Source: an uncultured Alphaproteobacteria bacterium (GTDB lineage: Bacteria; Pseudomonadota; Alphaproteobacteria; Rs-D84). From it: DNA of 41,580 bases. Position numbers and translations under genes: made by a program. This document shows, piece after piece, positions 33,402-41,580 of this stretch (position 1 is the stretch's first letter; every line of letters begins with the position of its first letter). The stretch covers positions 1-41,580 of the forward strand of contig CAMHTQ010000007.1 of NCBI GenBank assembly GCA_946188105.1. The letters run 5' to 3'. The notes under the pieces were generated by a model, which was not told where the DNA came from, ran no database searches, and saw only the letters and a program-made list of their open reading frames with translations.

Positions 33402-35480
33402 ATGACTTATGATGAAATTAGAAAATTATTTTTAGGTTATTTTGAACAACATGGACATAAAATTGTTCCTTCGGCTTCTTTGATTCCTAATGATCCGACA
33501 TTATTGTTTACTGTCGCAGGTATGGTGCCATGGAAAGATATTTTGCAAGGTCGTGTGGCACCAACATATCCTCGTGTGGTTGATGTTCAAAAATGTATTC
33601 GTGCAGGTGGAAAACATAATGACTTGGACGAAGTGGGTTTTGATGGACGGCATCACACTTTCTTTGAAATGCTGGGAAATTGGTCTTTTGGTGATTATTT
33701 CAAAGAAGAAGCAATTTCGATGTCTTGGGATTTATTAACCAATGTTTTGAAATTGGATCCAAACAGAATCGTTGTTACAACACATATCTCGGACGACGAG
33801 GCAACTGAACTTTGGAAAAAAATTACAGGCAAAGATGCAATTCGTTTAGATAAAGATAACTGGTGGTCTGCGGGCGATACGGGACCTTGTGGACCATGTA
33901 CAGAAATGCATTATGATTTAGGCGCAGATTTACCCGGTGGATTACCCGGCACACCTGATGAAGACGGTGGACGTTTTGTTGAAATATGGAACGATGTTTT
34001 TATGCAATATGATCGTGATGCAAATGGGAATTTAAGTCCTTTGCCAAAACAAAATGTTGATACAGGTGCCGGTTTGGAACGTTGGGCATCTATATTGCAA
34101 GGCAAACGCGATAATTATGACACAGATTTATTCGTGAATTTGATGAATTCTATTCAGGATGTTGTGCATGTTAAACAGGACGAAAATAACACTCCGTCTT
34201 TCAAGGTAATTGCCGACCATTTGCGTGCAGTGGGTTTTGCAATCGCAGATGGTGTGATTCCATCAAACACTGATCGTGGTTATGTTATCCGTCGTATTCT
34301 GCGGCGTGCTATGCGTCATGGACAATTATTGGGACACAAAGGTGCTTTGTTATCTGAATTGTATCCTGCATTAGTTCGTGAAATGGGCAATGCGTATCCA
34401 GAACTGGCACGTGAACAATCTCATGTTGTTGAAATTATTCGCAACGAAGAAAATGCTTTTGCAGACATGTTGCAAAATGGTTTGAAATTGTTGGACAACG
34501 AATTACCAAAATTACAAACAAAAACATTGCCTGGGGCGGTTGCATTTAAACTGTTCGACACATACGGTTTCCCATTGGATTTAACACAAATGATTTTGCG
34601 TGACAAGGGCATGGATGTCGATGTCAATGGTTTTGAAAAATGCATGCAGGAACAAAAAGAACGCAGTCGTGCAGATACACGTGGAACAAAAATTTTATGG
34701 GAATCCAGAAATGAATTACCTGATACAGACGACAGTGCAAAATATGCACCTGTTGCCGATATGCAATCCAAAGTATTGGCGATTTTAAAAGATGGCGAAT
34801 TTGTAGAATCTGCAAATGTTGGCGACAATGTTGAAATTGCATTGGATAAAACAAACTTTTACGGAACCCAAGGTGGTCAGGTCGGCGACAGTGGTGAATT
34901 AAAATCTGGTAATGAAACCATTGTCAATATAACCGAGGCAGCACGTTCTGGAAATATTGTTATTCACAAAGGAACCGTTGCAAAGCAAATCAATGTTGGC
35001 GATGTTGTGACACCGTTGATAAATGATAATTTACGCACCCAGACCGCACGCGCACATACCGCAACACATCTGTTACAGGCGGCATTACGTCATGTATTGA
35101 ACACAGATGTTGAACAACGTGGATCGCGCGTTGCACCAGATTCTGTTCGTTTTGACTTTTCATTTGGTCGTGCAATGACAGATGATGAAAAAACACAGGT
35201 TGAAAATTTGGTTAACGATTGGATAAATCAAGATATGCCTGTGACACACGAAGAAATGAGCATAGATGATGCCAAGGCACGTGGGGCAATGGCTTTGTTC
35301 GGCGAAAAATATGGTGATGTAGTCAAGGTTATTACCGCTGGGGATGTGTCATGTGAATTATGTGGTGGAACACATATTTACCACACAGGCGAAATTATCA
35401 AGGCACATATCAATAAAGAAAAATCTGTGGCATCAGGTATCCGCAGAATCACAATGTCGGTTGGTAGTTTAGCAGAGTAA
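33402..35480 (+). CDS. alaS: Alanyl-tRNA synthetase without the C-terminal domain
   Basis: AlaRS charges tRNA-Ala and hydrolyses Ser- and Gly-tRNA-Ala. The 692-residue protein has the class II catalytic core (TVAGMVPWKDILQG, RHHTFFEMLGNWSFGDYFK, WWSAGDTGPCGPCTEMH, NTDRGYVIRRILRRAMRHG). It also has the editing domain with HTATH (H552, H556) and CELCGGTH (C651, C654, H658). It stops 34 residues later at RRITMSVGSLAE. Most bacterial AlaRS have about 870-880 residues, including a C-terminal dimerisation and C-Ala domain of roughly 180 residues, which is absent here. A terminator follows within 20 bases, so the missing part is not simply in another frame. Confidence 0.96.
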   Translation: MTYDEIRKLFLGYFEQHGHKIVPSASLIPNDPTLLFTVAGMVPWKDILQGRVAPTYPRVVDVQKCIRAGGKHNDLDEVGFDGRHHTFFEMLGNWSFGDYFKEEAISMSWDLLTNVLKLDPNRIVVTTHISDDEATELWKKITGKDAIRLDKDNWWSAGDTGPCGPCTEMHYDLGADLPGGLPGTPDEDGGRFVEIWNDVFMQYDRDANGNLSPLPKQNVDTGAGLERWASILQGKRDNYDTDLFVNLMNSIQDVVHVKQDENNTPSFKVIADHLRAVGFAIADGVIPSNTDRGYVIRRILRRAMRHGQLLGHKGALLSELYPALVREMGNAYPELAREQSHVVEIIRNEENAFADMLQNGLKLLDNELPKLQTKTLPGAVAFKLFDTYGFPLDLTQMILRDKGMDVDVNGFEKCMQEQKERSRADTRGTKILWESRNELPDTDDSAKYAPVADMQSKVLAILKDGEFVESANVGDNVEIALDKTNFYGTQGGQVGDSGELKSGNETIVNITEAARSGNIVIHKGTVAKQINVGDVVTPLINDNLRTQTARAHTATHLLQAALRHVLNTDVEQRGSRVAPDSVRFDFSFGRAMTDDEKTQVENLVNDWINQDMPVTHEEMSIDDAKARGAMALFGEKYGDVVKVITAGDVSCELCGGTHIYHTGEIIKAHINKEKSVASGIRRITMSVGSLAE

Positions 35481-35498
35481 TATTTACAAACAAAAAAA

Positions 35499-35526
35499 AC
35501 ACCGATCACAAGATCGGTGTTTTTTA
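35499..35526. terminator. Bidirectional terminator between alaS and the 329-residue gene
   Basis: ACACCGATC (35499-35507) pairs with GATCGGTGT (35512-35520) around ACAA, with A and T tracts on both sides. Confidence 0.92.
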
Positions 35527-35540
35527 TTGCCTTTATATTT

Positions 35541-36530
35541 TTAGAACCAATTCCATGGTTGTAATGCCTTTAACCAACTCATTGCTGTTCTGCGATCTGC
35601 ATATGTGTGGCCACAACGTGGGCATACCAAGAATGGTGCAACGAATGCTTTATATTTCTTTAATATCATTGACCATATAAACAATCCTGCTGCCCATGCT
35701 GCGATTACTAATCCCCATGCAACATACGCAAAATAATGATTGACTGTGCGAGTCAAAATTTGCACAACACCCAGATTTGATTTTTCCAAGTCATTGTAAA
35801 TCTTGGTCGCAACTGGCCAACTGGATGGACGCCATGGATATACGTGTCTGATTCCATAGTTTGTTAACAATGTTGTTCCCAAACCACCAGAACTTTTATC
35901 CAGTTCTTTTTTGATTGCGGTATCTATCATTTTATCAACTTCGATTTGGGTCAATTTCACCAATTCTGTTTGAACCTTGTCCAATTGTTTATTTACCATT
36001 TCTGCGGTGTTATCAACCTTGGCGATACCGGCATTTGCCTTGTCTATGCCTTCGTCTGCCTTGTCCAAAACTTTATCAACACCATCGGTTTTTACACCAA
36101 ACATTCCAGCCAACCCGGTTAATTTTTTTACACTGGATGTTGTATCTTTGGCCTTGGCCGTTGTGTTTTTCGCCTTGGCAGTTGTGTCGGTTACCTTGGC
36201 CACTTTGTCTTGTGCCAATTTAACCTTGTCCACAGCCATAGCCACAGGTTTTTCCAAGTTAATTGAATCCTTGATTCCTGCTAATAATTTTTCGTATTGT
36301 TCTGCAATATTTCTTTGCAAATCAAAGAACATTGACACAACCAATGATTTTTTTATAGGTCCAGAATAATGATTTTTGACATACAATGGAAACATCGCAA
36401 CAAACAATAACCACACGATTGAAACAATCGCGAAAATTCTTTTGGCCATTGTGATTACAGATTTCTTTTTGGCAACGGTTTTTTTACCGCCCATATCGAT
36501 TACTTCGATTTCTTCTTTTTTCTTTGCCAT
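35541..36530 (-). CDS. Two-span membrane protein with repeat coiled coil and CxxC end
   Basis: The ATG at 36530 follows GGGGAGA; an upstream in-frame start 12 codons earlier would overlap the promoter. The 329-residue protein has a basic start, a membrane helix (about 31-50) and a long periplasmic helical region. That region contains short Lys/Ala/Thr/Asp repeats (TTAKAKN, TTAKAKD, then DKADEGIDKANAGIAKVD). A second membrane helix lies at about 266-290. A C-terminal CPRCGHTYADRRTAMSW (C303, C306) looks like half a zinc ribbon. No family is recognised. It has its own promoter at the end of the era-queA-tgt gene run. Confidence 0.75.
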   Translation of the reverse strand: MAKKKEEIEVIDMGGKKTVAKKKSVITMAKRIFAIVSIVWLLFVAMFPLYVKNHYSGPIKKSLVVSMFFDLQRNIAEQYEKLLAGIKDSINLEKPVAMAVDKVKLAQDKVAKVTDTTAKAKNTTAKAKDTTSSVKKLTGLAGMFGVKTDGVDKVLDKADEGIDKANAGIAKVDNTAEMVNKQLDKVQTELVKLTQIEVDKMIDTAIKKELDKSSGGLGTTLLTNYGIRHVYPWRPSSWPVATKIYNDLEKSNLGVVQILTRTVNHYFAYVAWGLVIAAWAAGLFIWSMILKKYKAFVAPFLVCPRCGHTYADRRTAMSWLKALQPWNWF

Positions 36531-36553
36531 TTTTGTCTCCCCTTTTTTTTCTG

Positions 36554-36582
36554 ATTCTAGAAACAATCAAAATTTATTGCAA
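36554..36582 (-). promoter_or_regulatory. Promoter of the 329-residue membrane protein gene
   Basis: On minus, TTGCAA (36582-36577), 17 bases and TAGAAT (36559-36554). The leader includes the GGGGAGA site. Confidence 0.65.
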
Positions 36583-36588
36583 TTAAAT

Positions 36589-36930
36589 TTATCTGACATA
36601 TTGTTCAAATAATTTTTTTGCAGTCGCTTCGGCATTAAAACGATTTGCACCAGTTGCATAAATTTGCATTTCCAAATCGTGTTTAATTTGTTGTTTTGAT
36701 TGTGCGTATCTGGTCTTTTTTGCCTGGAGCATATCATCCTTGACACATATTATTTCAGATGTTTGTTTTTGAATATCTTGGATTAAATTCCCACGATCCA
36801 TAATGTATGTAACCGTCAAATATGTTTTCCCAGGAACCGGTGTGCACATAAAGTCCGGAGTTATACGATAATTAATAACACGTTTAATATTTCTTGGTTT
36901 TTTTGGTTGTTTTTTTTCATTATTTGACAT
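36589..36930 (-). CDS. Hypothetical protein, 113 residues
   Basis: A basic soluble protein of unknown function. The start (MSNNEKKQPKKPRNIKRVINYRI) is Lys/Arg-rich. The middle has a beta-like segment (FMCTPVPGKTYLTVTYIMDRG), and the end is helical and charged. It overlaps the preceding 109-residue gene by 11 bases, so the two are probably made together and may interact. No signal peptide is present. Confidence 0.68.
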   Translation of the reverse strand: MSNNEKKQPKKPRNIKRVINYRITPDFMCTPVPGKTYLTVTYIMDRGNLIQDIQKQTSEIICVKDDMLQAKKTRYAQSKQQIKHDLEMQIYATGANRFNAEATAKKLFEQYVR

Positions 36931-37249
36931 TTTGCATAAACTCCTTTATTTCTGTTTCGTTCCAATCAAATGCTATTTTCCACACTTTATTTGCTTTATT
37001 TTCTGCAACAATTCTTACTATTTCGTTGTAAAATAATTGTGCAACATCAGGATTCACAAATAAATTCTTTTCATGTGATGCGGTTAAATCATAATCATTT
37101 CTGTTTTCCCTTCTGATACATGCCAAAGTGTGAATAATTTTATCTTTGGCCTTGCTGTCAGGTGCCACAGCCAGATATATTCTGTCTGACAAATTTATGA
37201 CCGCATCAGGTCTTATGGTTTTTGGTTTTTCTGTTTTTTTATCAGCCAT
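36920..37249 (-). CDS. Hypothetical protein, 109 residues
   Basis: A soluble, charged protein of unknown function with a Lys-rich start (MADKKTEKPKTIRPD). The following segments (AVINLSDRIYLAVAPDSKAKDKIIHTLACIRRENRNDYDL and VAQLFYNEIVRIVAENKANKVWKIAFDW) suggest an alpha/beta fold. The ATG lies directly beside the tgt stop, with GGGGAAA upstream inside tgt, so it is cotranscribed with tgt. No family is recognised. Confidence 0.7.
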   Translation of the reverse strand: MADKKTEKPKTIRPDAVINLSDRIYLAVAPDSKAKDKIIHTLACIRRENRNDYDLTASHEKNLFVNPDVAQLFYNEIVRIVAENKANKVWKIAFDWNETEIKEFMQNVK

Positions 37250-37250
37250 T

Positions 37251-38363
37251 TTATTTTTCCCCTGTATAATTTTTAATAAATTCAGTTTTAAATTCTTGGA
37301 ATTTACCCTGCTCTATAGATTCTCTGATTTCACGCATTAAATCTTGATAAAACCACAGGTTGTGTTGGGTAAGCAATGTTGCACCCAAAACTTCATTACA
37401 TTTAATCAGGTGATGCAAATATGCACGCGATAATTTGCATGCTGGGCATCCGCATTTGTCGTCCAATGGTGTTGGGTCATCTTTGAATTTTGCATTACGC
37501 ATATTCATTGTGCCATGACGAGTAAACGCCTGGGCTGTTCTGCCGGCACGTGTTGGCATAACACAATCAAACATATCAACACCGCGTTCAACCGCACCCA
37601 ATATATCCAATGGTGTTCCAACACCCATTAAATAACGAGGTTTATCGTTTGGCAACATTGGTGCAACCACCCCTATCATATTGAACATTACTTCTTGGGG
37701 TTCACCAACCGCCAATCCACCAATCGCATAGCCATCAAAACCTATTTCAGTTAATGCACGTGCTGACTTTTCACGCAGGTCTGGAAAATCAGCACCTTGG
37801 ACAATACCGAATATTCCGTATCCATCACGGTCAACAAATGCATCTTTACTGCGACGTGCCCAGCGGGTTACCATATCAACATTTTTTTCAGCACGCACAC
37901 GTGTTGTTGGCAAATGCAAACATTCATCTAAAACCATTGTAATATTTGAATCCAGTTGGTGTTGAATATGAACAGAATCTTCGGGTCGCATAAAATGTTT
38001 AATACCACCGTCAATGTGAGATGTAAACTCTACACCCTCTTCTTTCATCTTTACCAAATTGGAAAGCGACATAACTTGGAATCCACCGCTGTCGGTTAAA
38101 ATGGGTCCCGTCCAACCACTGAATTTATGCAGTCCGCCCATTTTTTCAACCAAATCGCCACCTGGACGCATCATCAAATGATATGTGTTGCCCAAAATCA
38201 CCTGTGTTCCGGTTGCCGCCACCTGATCCATTGTTAATGCTTTGACCGTGGCCGCCGTTCCCACCGCCATAAATGCAGGTGTTTGAAAACACCCGTGTGC
38301 CGTATGAACACAACCACGACGTGCATTTCCATCAACTTTAATCAAATCAAATTTTAATGACAT
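37251..38363 (-). CDS. tgt: tRNA-guanine transglycosylase
   Basis: Tgt exchanges the wobble guanine of GUN-anticodon tRNAs for preQ1, the first tRNA step of queuosine synthesis. The 370-residue protein shows LTDSGGFQVMSLS (catalytic Asp region), MVLDECLHLP, GIVQGADFPDLREKSA, GGLAVGEPQ, the nucleophile region DMFDCVMPTRAGR, and the zinc site CGCPACKLSRAYLHHL. The length is normal. QueA, which acts on the product, is encoded two genes upstream. Confidence 0.97.
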   Translation of the reverse strand: MSLKFDLIKVDGNARRGCVHTAHGCFQTPAFMAVGTAATVKALTMDQVAATGTQVILGNTYHLMMRPGGDLVEKMGGLHKFSGWTGPILTDSGGFQVMSLSNLVKMKEEGVEFTSHIDGGIKHFMRPEDSVHIQHQLDSNITMVLDECLHLPTTRVRAEKNVDMVTRWARRSKDAFVDRDGYGIFGIVQGADFPDLREKSARALTEIGFDGYAIGGLAVGEPQEVMFNMIGVVAPMLPNDKPRYLMGVGTPLDILGAVERGVDMFDCVMPTRAGRTAQAFTRHGTMNMRNAKFKDDPTPLDDKCGCPACKLSRAYLHHLIKCNEVLGATLLTQHNLWFYQDLMREIRESIEQGKFQEFKTEFIKNYTGEK

Positions 38364-38372
38364 GTTTTAATC

Positions 38373-39641
38373 CTACTTAAAATTTTCTTTCCATACTTTT
38401 TGGATATCCACGTTATGTTCTGCACCAAAAGTCATAATTGACATTGGGCCATCAAAAAAACCTTGGCTGGCAGATATTACTTCGTCAACGGTTATAGATT
38501 TATCAAATTCTTGTATCCTGCGTAAATCATACACTTTGCCAAAATCACCCCAATGATTCACCAATATATCACAACGACGTGTTGCAGATTCCAAGAAATC
38601 TGCGTCTACTAATCTGTGATGATTGTAAAATCTGGTTAATATAGACTGTGTGATTTTATCATTGTTATAAACATGGTATGCTGTTTTGGCAATCAACGCA
38701 ACTGCACGTTCCAAATTTTCTGGAGATGTTTCTGTATCTATGCCGTGTATCCCGTCATATTCATTTCCGTACCCAGACATTCCTATACTGTACACCAATC
38801 CATTTTGTTGACGAACAACCTCGCCTAACTCTTGGACTAAATATTTGTGGAATTTAGATTCTGCCAATGTTATCCGCATATTTTCGTATGTATCGGGACG
38901 AATGTATGGAAATAAAATATTTAACCATACATTTTTAATACTGGATTCTTTTTTGAATTTATCGCACGGTGTGTATCGCAGTTCTCTATTAACTGGAACA
39001 TCGTGATTGGGCAAGAAATTGAATAATTCTTCTAACTTCTTCAACAATGTCTGTTCATCATCTATGCGACCAGATATTCCAATCACACAATTTTTTGTGG
39101 ATAAACGCTTTTTTAACCAGTCCAGCATTTGTTCCCGTGTAAATGATTTTATATTTTCGTCAGATCCAAGTGTACGAAATGCCGAGACTCCAAATAAATT
39201 ACTATAAACCAAATTTGTAAATTTTCTGGAATTATTACTGCGAGCACGACGAGATTCATCCAAAATTACGGTACGTTCAATTTCTATTTTTTTCTCGTCA
39301 AACAACGAATTTTGCAACATATCTGCGAAAACAGTTAATAATTCGTTTGTATTTTCTGCAATTATACGACCATAAATTTGCAGTAAATTGTTTGATGTGG
39401 ACGCATTAAATGTTCCGCCCAAATCTTCGATATAATCTTTTAATTCTTTGCGAGATGGAAATCTTTTTGTGCCTTTTATCAACATATGTTCACAAAAGTG
39501 TGTAATGCCATAATTTTCTGGGGTTTCATCCCTGGAACCTGTTGTAAAACGAATTTTTATTGCGACTGTTTCCAAATCCATAGGATCCAAAATTACTGGC
39601 AGCCCGTTTGATAATATGTGCAGAGTTGGATTATATTGCAT
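38373..39641 (-). CDS. M16 family zinc metallopeptidase
   Basis: The ATG at 39641 follows AGGAGGAG; the open frame continues upstream inside queA but that part is not homologous. The 422-residue protein is a processing-peptidase-like M16B member. It carries the inverted zinc motif HFCEH (H48, E51, H52) and the third ligand region KIEIERTVILDESRRA (about E122). A second, inactive-like half follows (about 215-422). It lacks a signal peptide. Relatives lie near tRNA or cell-wall genes in many Alphaproteobacteria. The substrate is unknown. It overlaps queA by 11 bases. Confidence 0.92.
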   Translation of the reverse strand: MQYNPTLHILSNGLPVILDPMDLETVAIKIRFTTGSRDETPENYGITHFCEHMLIKGTKRFPSRKELKDYIEDLGGTFNASTSNNLLQIYGRIIAENTNELLTVFADMLQNSLFDEKKIEIERTVILDESRRARSNNSRKFTNLVYSNLFGVSAFRTLGSDENIKSFTREQMLDWLKKRLSTKNCVIGISGRIDDEQTLLKKLEELFNFLPNHDVPVNRELRYTPCDKFKKESSIKNVWLNILFPYIRPDTYENMRITLAESKFHKYLVQELGEVVRQQNGLVYSIGMSGYGNEYDGIHGIDTETSPENLERAVALIAKTAYHVYNNDKITQSILTRFYNHHRLVDADFLESATRRCDILVNHWGDFGKVYDLRRIQEFDKSITVDEVISASQGFFDGPMSIMTFGAEHNVDIQKVWKENFK

Positions 39642-40698
39642 TTTCTCCTCCTGGCTTTTTAAACAACAGACAACAATCCCCGTAACTGAAAAATCTGTAT
39701 TTTTCGGCAACTGCATGAGCATATGCAGATTTCATTTCGGACAATCCTGCGAATGCGGACACCAACATAAAGAGTGTTGATTTTGGCAAATGAAAATTCG
39801 TCAGTAAAACATCAACCGCACCAAATTTGTATCCCGGTATTATAAAAATATTTGTATTATCACAAATTGGGATAACACGCATATTCACACCAGATTCCCT
39901 AGCACGAATTGCCGCACTTTCCAAGGTACGCATAGATGTTGTTCCCACCGCAATTACACGTTTTGCGTTGTTTATTATGTCGGCCTGATTTGGTGTGATA
40001 CAGCACCATTCACTGTGCATTTTGTGTTCGTTCAAGTTTTCTGTTTTAACCGGCATCCATGTTCCCGCGCCAACATGCAATGTAACCTTTACAATTTTTG
40101 CCCCACGTTGTTCAATTTCTGCCATCAATTCTGGGGTAAAGTGCAATCCAGCCGTTGGTGCCGCCATAGACCCCAATGGTTCGGCATAAACCGTTTGATA
40201 ACGTTCGCGGTCAGCAATCTCTTCGTCACGTTTCATATACGGTGGCAATGGCATTTTGCCAATTTTATCCAGTACTTCAAAAACATTGTCACAGTTAAAG
40301 TGCAATAGTAATCCGCTTTCTTCGTCTTTATCAACAACCTGGATTTTTGTGCCATCATCCATTGTTAATGTGTCGCCAATGTTTATTTTATTGAATTTTT
40401 TACACAAACCCCACCAATCACGGTCATTTACCGCGGTATGTAATGTGATTTCATGGTCGTCCGCCACCCGTCCCTGCACAGCAGAGCCGCGGACATTAAA
40501 ACGTGCAGGAATAACACGGGAATTATTAAATACAACCACATCGCCAGGTTTAATATAATCTAAAAAATCACGGATATGTTTATCGTATATTGTGTTTCCA
40601 TCCAATACCAACATACGCGAAGCATCGCGTTTTTCTAATGGATGCGACGCGATAAGTTCGTTAGGTAATTCAAAATCAAAATCAGATGTATGATACAT
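39631..40698 (-). CDS. queA: S-adenosylmethionine:tRNA ribosyltransferase-isomerase QueA
   Basis: QueA adds the ribosyl part of SAM to preQ1 in tRNA, making epoxyqueuosine. The 355-residue protein starts MYHTSDFDFELPNELIASHPLEKRDASRMLVL, as the family does, and has VVFNNSRVIPARF, YQTVYAEPLGSMAAPTAGLHFTPELM, VTLHVGAGTWMPV, VIAVGTTSMRTLESAA and LTNFHLPKSTLFMLVSAFAG. The length is normal. The gene begins directly at the era stop and continues into the M16 gene. Confidence 0.97.
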   Translation of the reverse strand: MYHTSDFDFELPNELIASHPLEKRDASRMLVLDGNTIYDKHIRDFLDYIKPGDVVVFNNSRVIPARFNVRGSAVQGRVADDHEITLHTAVNDRDWWGLCKKFNKINIGDTLTMDDGTKIQVVDKDEESGLLLHFNCDNVFEVLDKIGKMPLPPYMKRDEEIADRERYQTVYAEPLGSMAAPTAGLHFTPELMAEIEQRGAKIVKVTLHVGAGTWMPVKTENLNEHKMHSEWCCITPNQADIINNAKRVIAVGTTSMRTLESAAIRARESGVNMRVIPICDNTNIFIIPGYKFGAVDVLLTNFHLPKSTLFMLVSAFAGLSEMKSAYAHAVAEKYRFFSYGDCCLLFKKPGGENAI

Positions 40699-41580
40699 TT
40701 ACTTAAACTCTAACCCTTGGTCAGTGTAGTTTTCAGCCACATTTTCCCAATTTTCTTCGACACGAACAAACAGATGCAGGCGGGCATTTACACCCCATTG
40801 ATCCTGAATATCATGACGGGCATCGGTACCGATTTTCTTTAACTGTTCACCACCACGACCGATAACTATCTTTTTATGCGCATCATTTTGCACGACTATT
40901 TTTTGATATATGTCCAACACACCCTCGGCATCAACATCAACCTTTTCGGTTACAACATTGATGTGATATGGCAATTCTTGGTGGATATATTTATATATTT
41001 TTTCACGAGTCAATTCTGATAAATACAGGTTATCAGGAACATCCACCGCATCCGCTGTATCAAACAAATATGGAGATTCTGGCATAACAGATGCCAAAGA
41101 TTCCAACATTCCGCGAACACCATCATCTTTTAATGCGGAAATCATAAATATCTCTTTGAATTCAGCCAAACTTGTCAATTCCGCGACCATTGGTAATAAT
41201 TTATCTTTGCGAACCGCATCAACCTTGTTTAATGCGACAAACAGATTTTTATTATCATGAACCTTTTGTATTAAATTGCGGATTGTGTCCGTTATTCCAT
41301 GCGTAGAATCCACAACCAATAATACCGCATCAGCATCCGACATCGCATCCATTGCGGCACCAACCATTGCCCTGTCCAAACGACGTGCAGGTTTAAAAAC
41401 CCCAGGGGTATCCACAAATATCAACTGTTTATCGCCAACCATTTTTACCGCACGCAGGTTTGTTCTGGTGGTTTGAACCTTGTGCGATACGATTGACACC
41501 TTGCGCCCCATAATTTGATTTATCAGGGTGCTTTTACCCGCGTTTGTCGGGCCAATAATTGCAATAAATCCAGAATATGT
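40699..41580 (-). CDS. era: GTPase Era, N-terminal end cut off by the window edge
   Basis: Era binds 16S rRNA and helps complete the 30S subunit. The coding frame runs to the window edge; 293 residues are visible and only a few N-terminal ones are missing. G1 is GPTNAGKST, G2 lies in VSHKVQTTRTN, G3 is DTPG and G4 is NKVD. The C-terminal KH domain is present (HKKIVIGRGGEQLKKIGTDARHDI, then RLHLFVRVEENWENV). An apparent start at 41511 (MGRKVS) is internal, since the P-loop lies upstream of it. Confidence 0.97.
   Translation of the reverse strand, partial: TYSGFIAIIGPTNAGKSTLINQIMGRKVSIVSHKVQTTRTNLRAVKMVGDKQLIFVDTPGVFKPARRLDRAMVGAAMDAMSDADAVLLVVDSTHGITDTIRNLIQKVHDNKNLFVALNKVDAVRKDKLLPMVAELTSLAEFKEIFMISALKDDGVRGMLESLASVMPESPYLFDTADAVDVPDNLYLSELTREKIYKYIHQELPYHINVVTEKVDVDAEGVLDIYQKIVVQNDAHKKIVIGRGGEQLKKIGTDARHDIQDQWGVNARLHLFVRVEENWENVAENYTDQGLEFK

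Noticed and set aside
41276..41511. Era starting at 41511
   Set aside because: The G1 P-loop lies upstream of that ATG and in frame to the window edge, so the start is beyond the window.
1..41580. CRISPR array, restriction-modification, toxin-antitoxin or prophage cluster
   Set aside because: No regularly spaced repeats, Cas, methylase, toxin-pair or phage structural motifs were found on either strand.

Overview
The window is AT-rich, gene-dense chromosomal DNA that reads as an alphaproteobacterium. The support is family content: DUF2155, a DUF1013/TrcR-like gene next to rpoD, an AddA-type RecB-family nuclease end, an Ala/Glu-rich S16 tail, and short rpoZ and hup genes typical of that class. 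The low G+C, the unusual Cys-rich secreted proteins and several shortened housekeeping proteins suggest a host-associated or gut lineage rather than a free-living one. That last point is inference. No CRISPR array, transposase, phage structural gene or rRNA was found.

Layout. 1-54: 3'-truncated tRNA-Gly(CCC). 234-3739: two overlapping genes for secreted proteins of unknown function. 3743-6874: the rpsP-rimM-trmD-rplS ribosome and tRNA operon, carrying four extra small genes, three of them Cys-rich. 6963-11586: a seven-gene operon with envelope genes (DUF2155, a single-span protein, a DUF1460 lipoprotein), tsaD, an unknown, xseA and a DUF488 protein. 11651-11974: a small gene with its own promoter. 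17098-12013 (minus): addA helicase, a separate AddA-type nuclease domain, a small membrane protein and recN. 17190-19106: a long membrane-anchored coiled-coil protein. 22497-19135 (minus): TrcR-like, rpoD, guanylate-kinase-like. 25801-22608 (minus): GNAT, Nudix, exported flavodoxin, YbaK and phosphotransacetylase-like genes. 25872-26192: tRNA-Ser(GGA) with a duplicated 3' end and a 151-bp palindrome. 26579-26205: rpoZ. 26639-31571 (plus): mtaB, a small membrane protein, then dacA-like, holB, tatD, smpB. 32508-31615 (minus): hup and a histone-H1-tail/EF-hand membrane protein. 33402-35480: alaS without its C-terminal domain. 41580-35541 (minus): era, queA, M16 peptidase, tgt, and three unknowns.

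How the parts relate. Much of the window serves translation: S16, L19, RimM, TrmD, TsaD, MtaB, Tgt, QueA, YbaK, AlaS, SmpB and Era. TsaD and MtaB act on the same tRNA base (t6A, then ms2t6A), and Tgt and QueA act in sequence on queuosine. A second theme is recombination: AddA, its detached nuclease, RecN, XseA and HU. 

The strongest candidates for something undescribed are the Cys-rich microproteins inside the ribosomal operon, the structured hup leader with two mutually exclusive inner helices, the palindrome beside tRNA-Ser, the H1-tail/EF-hand membrane protein, and the two-gene secreted Cys-rich system beside tRNA-Gly. Several promoters place the predicted start of transcription on or next to the start codon, so leaderless mRNAs seem common here.
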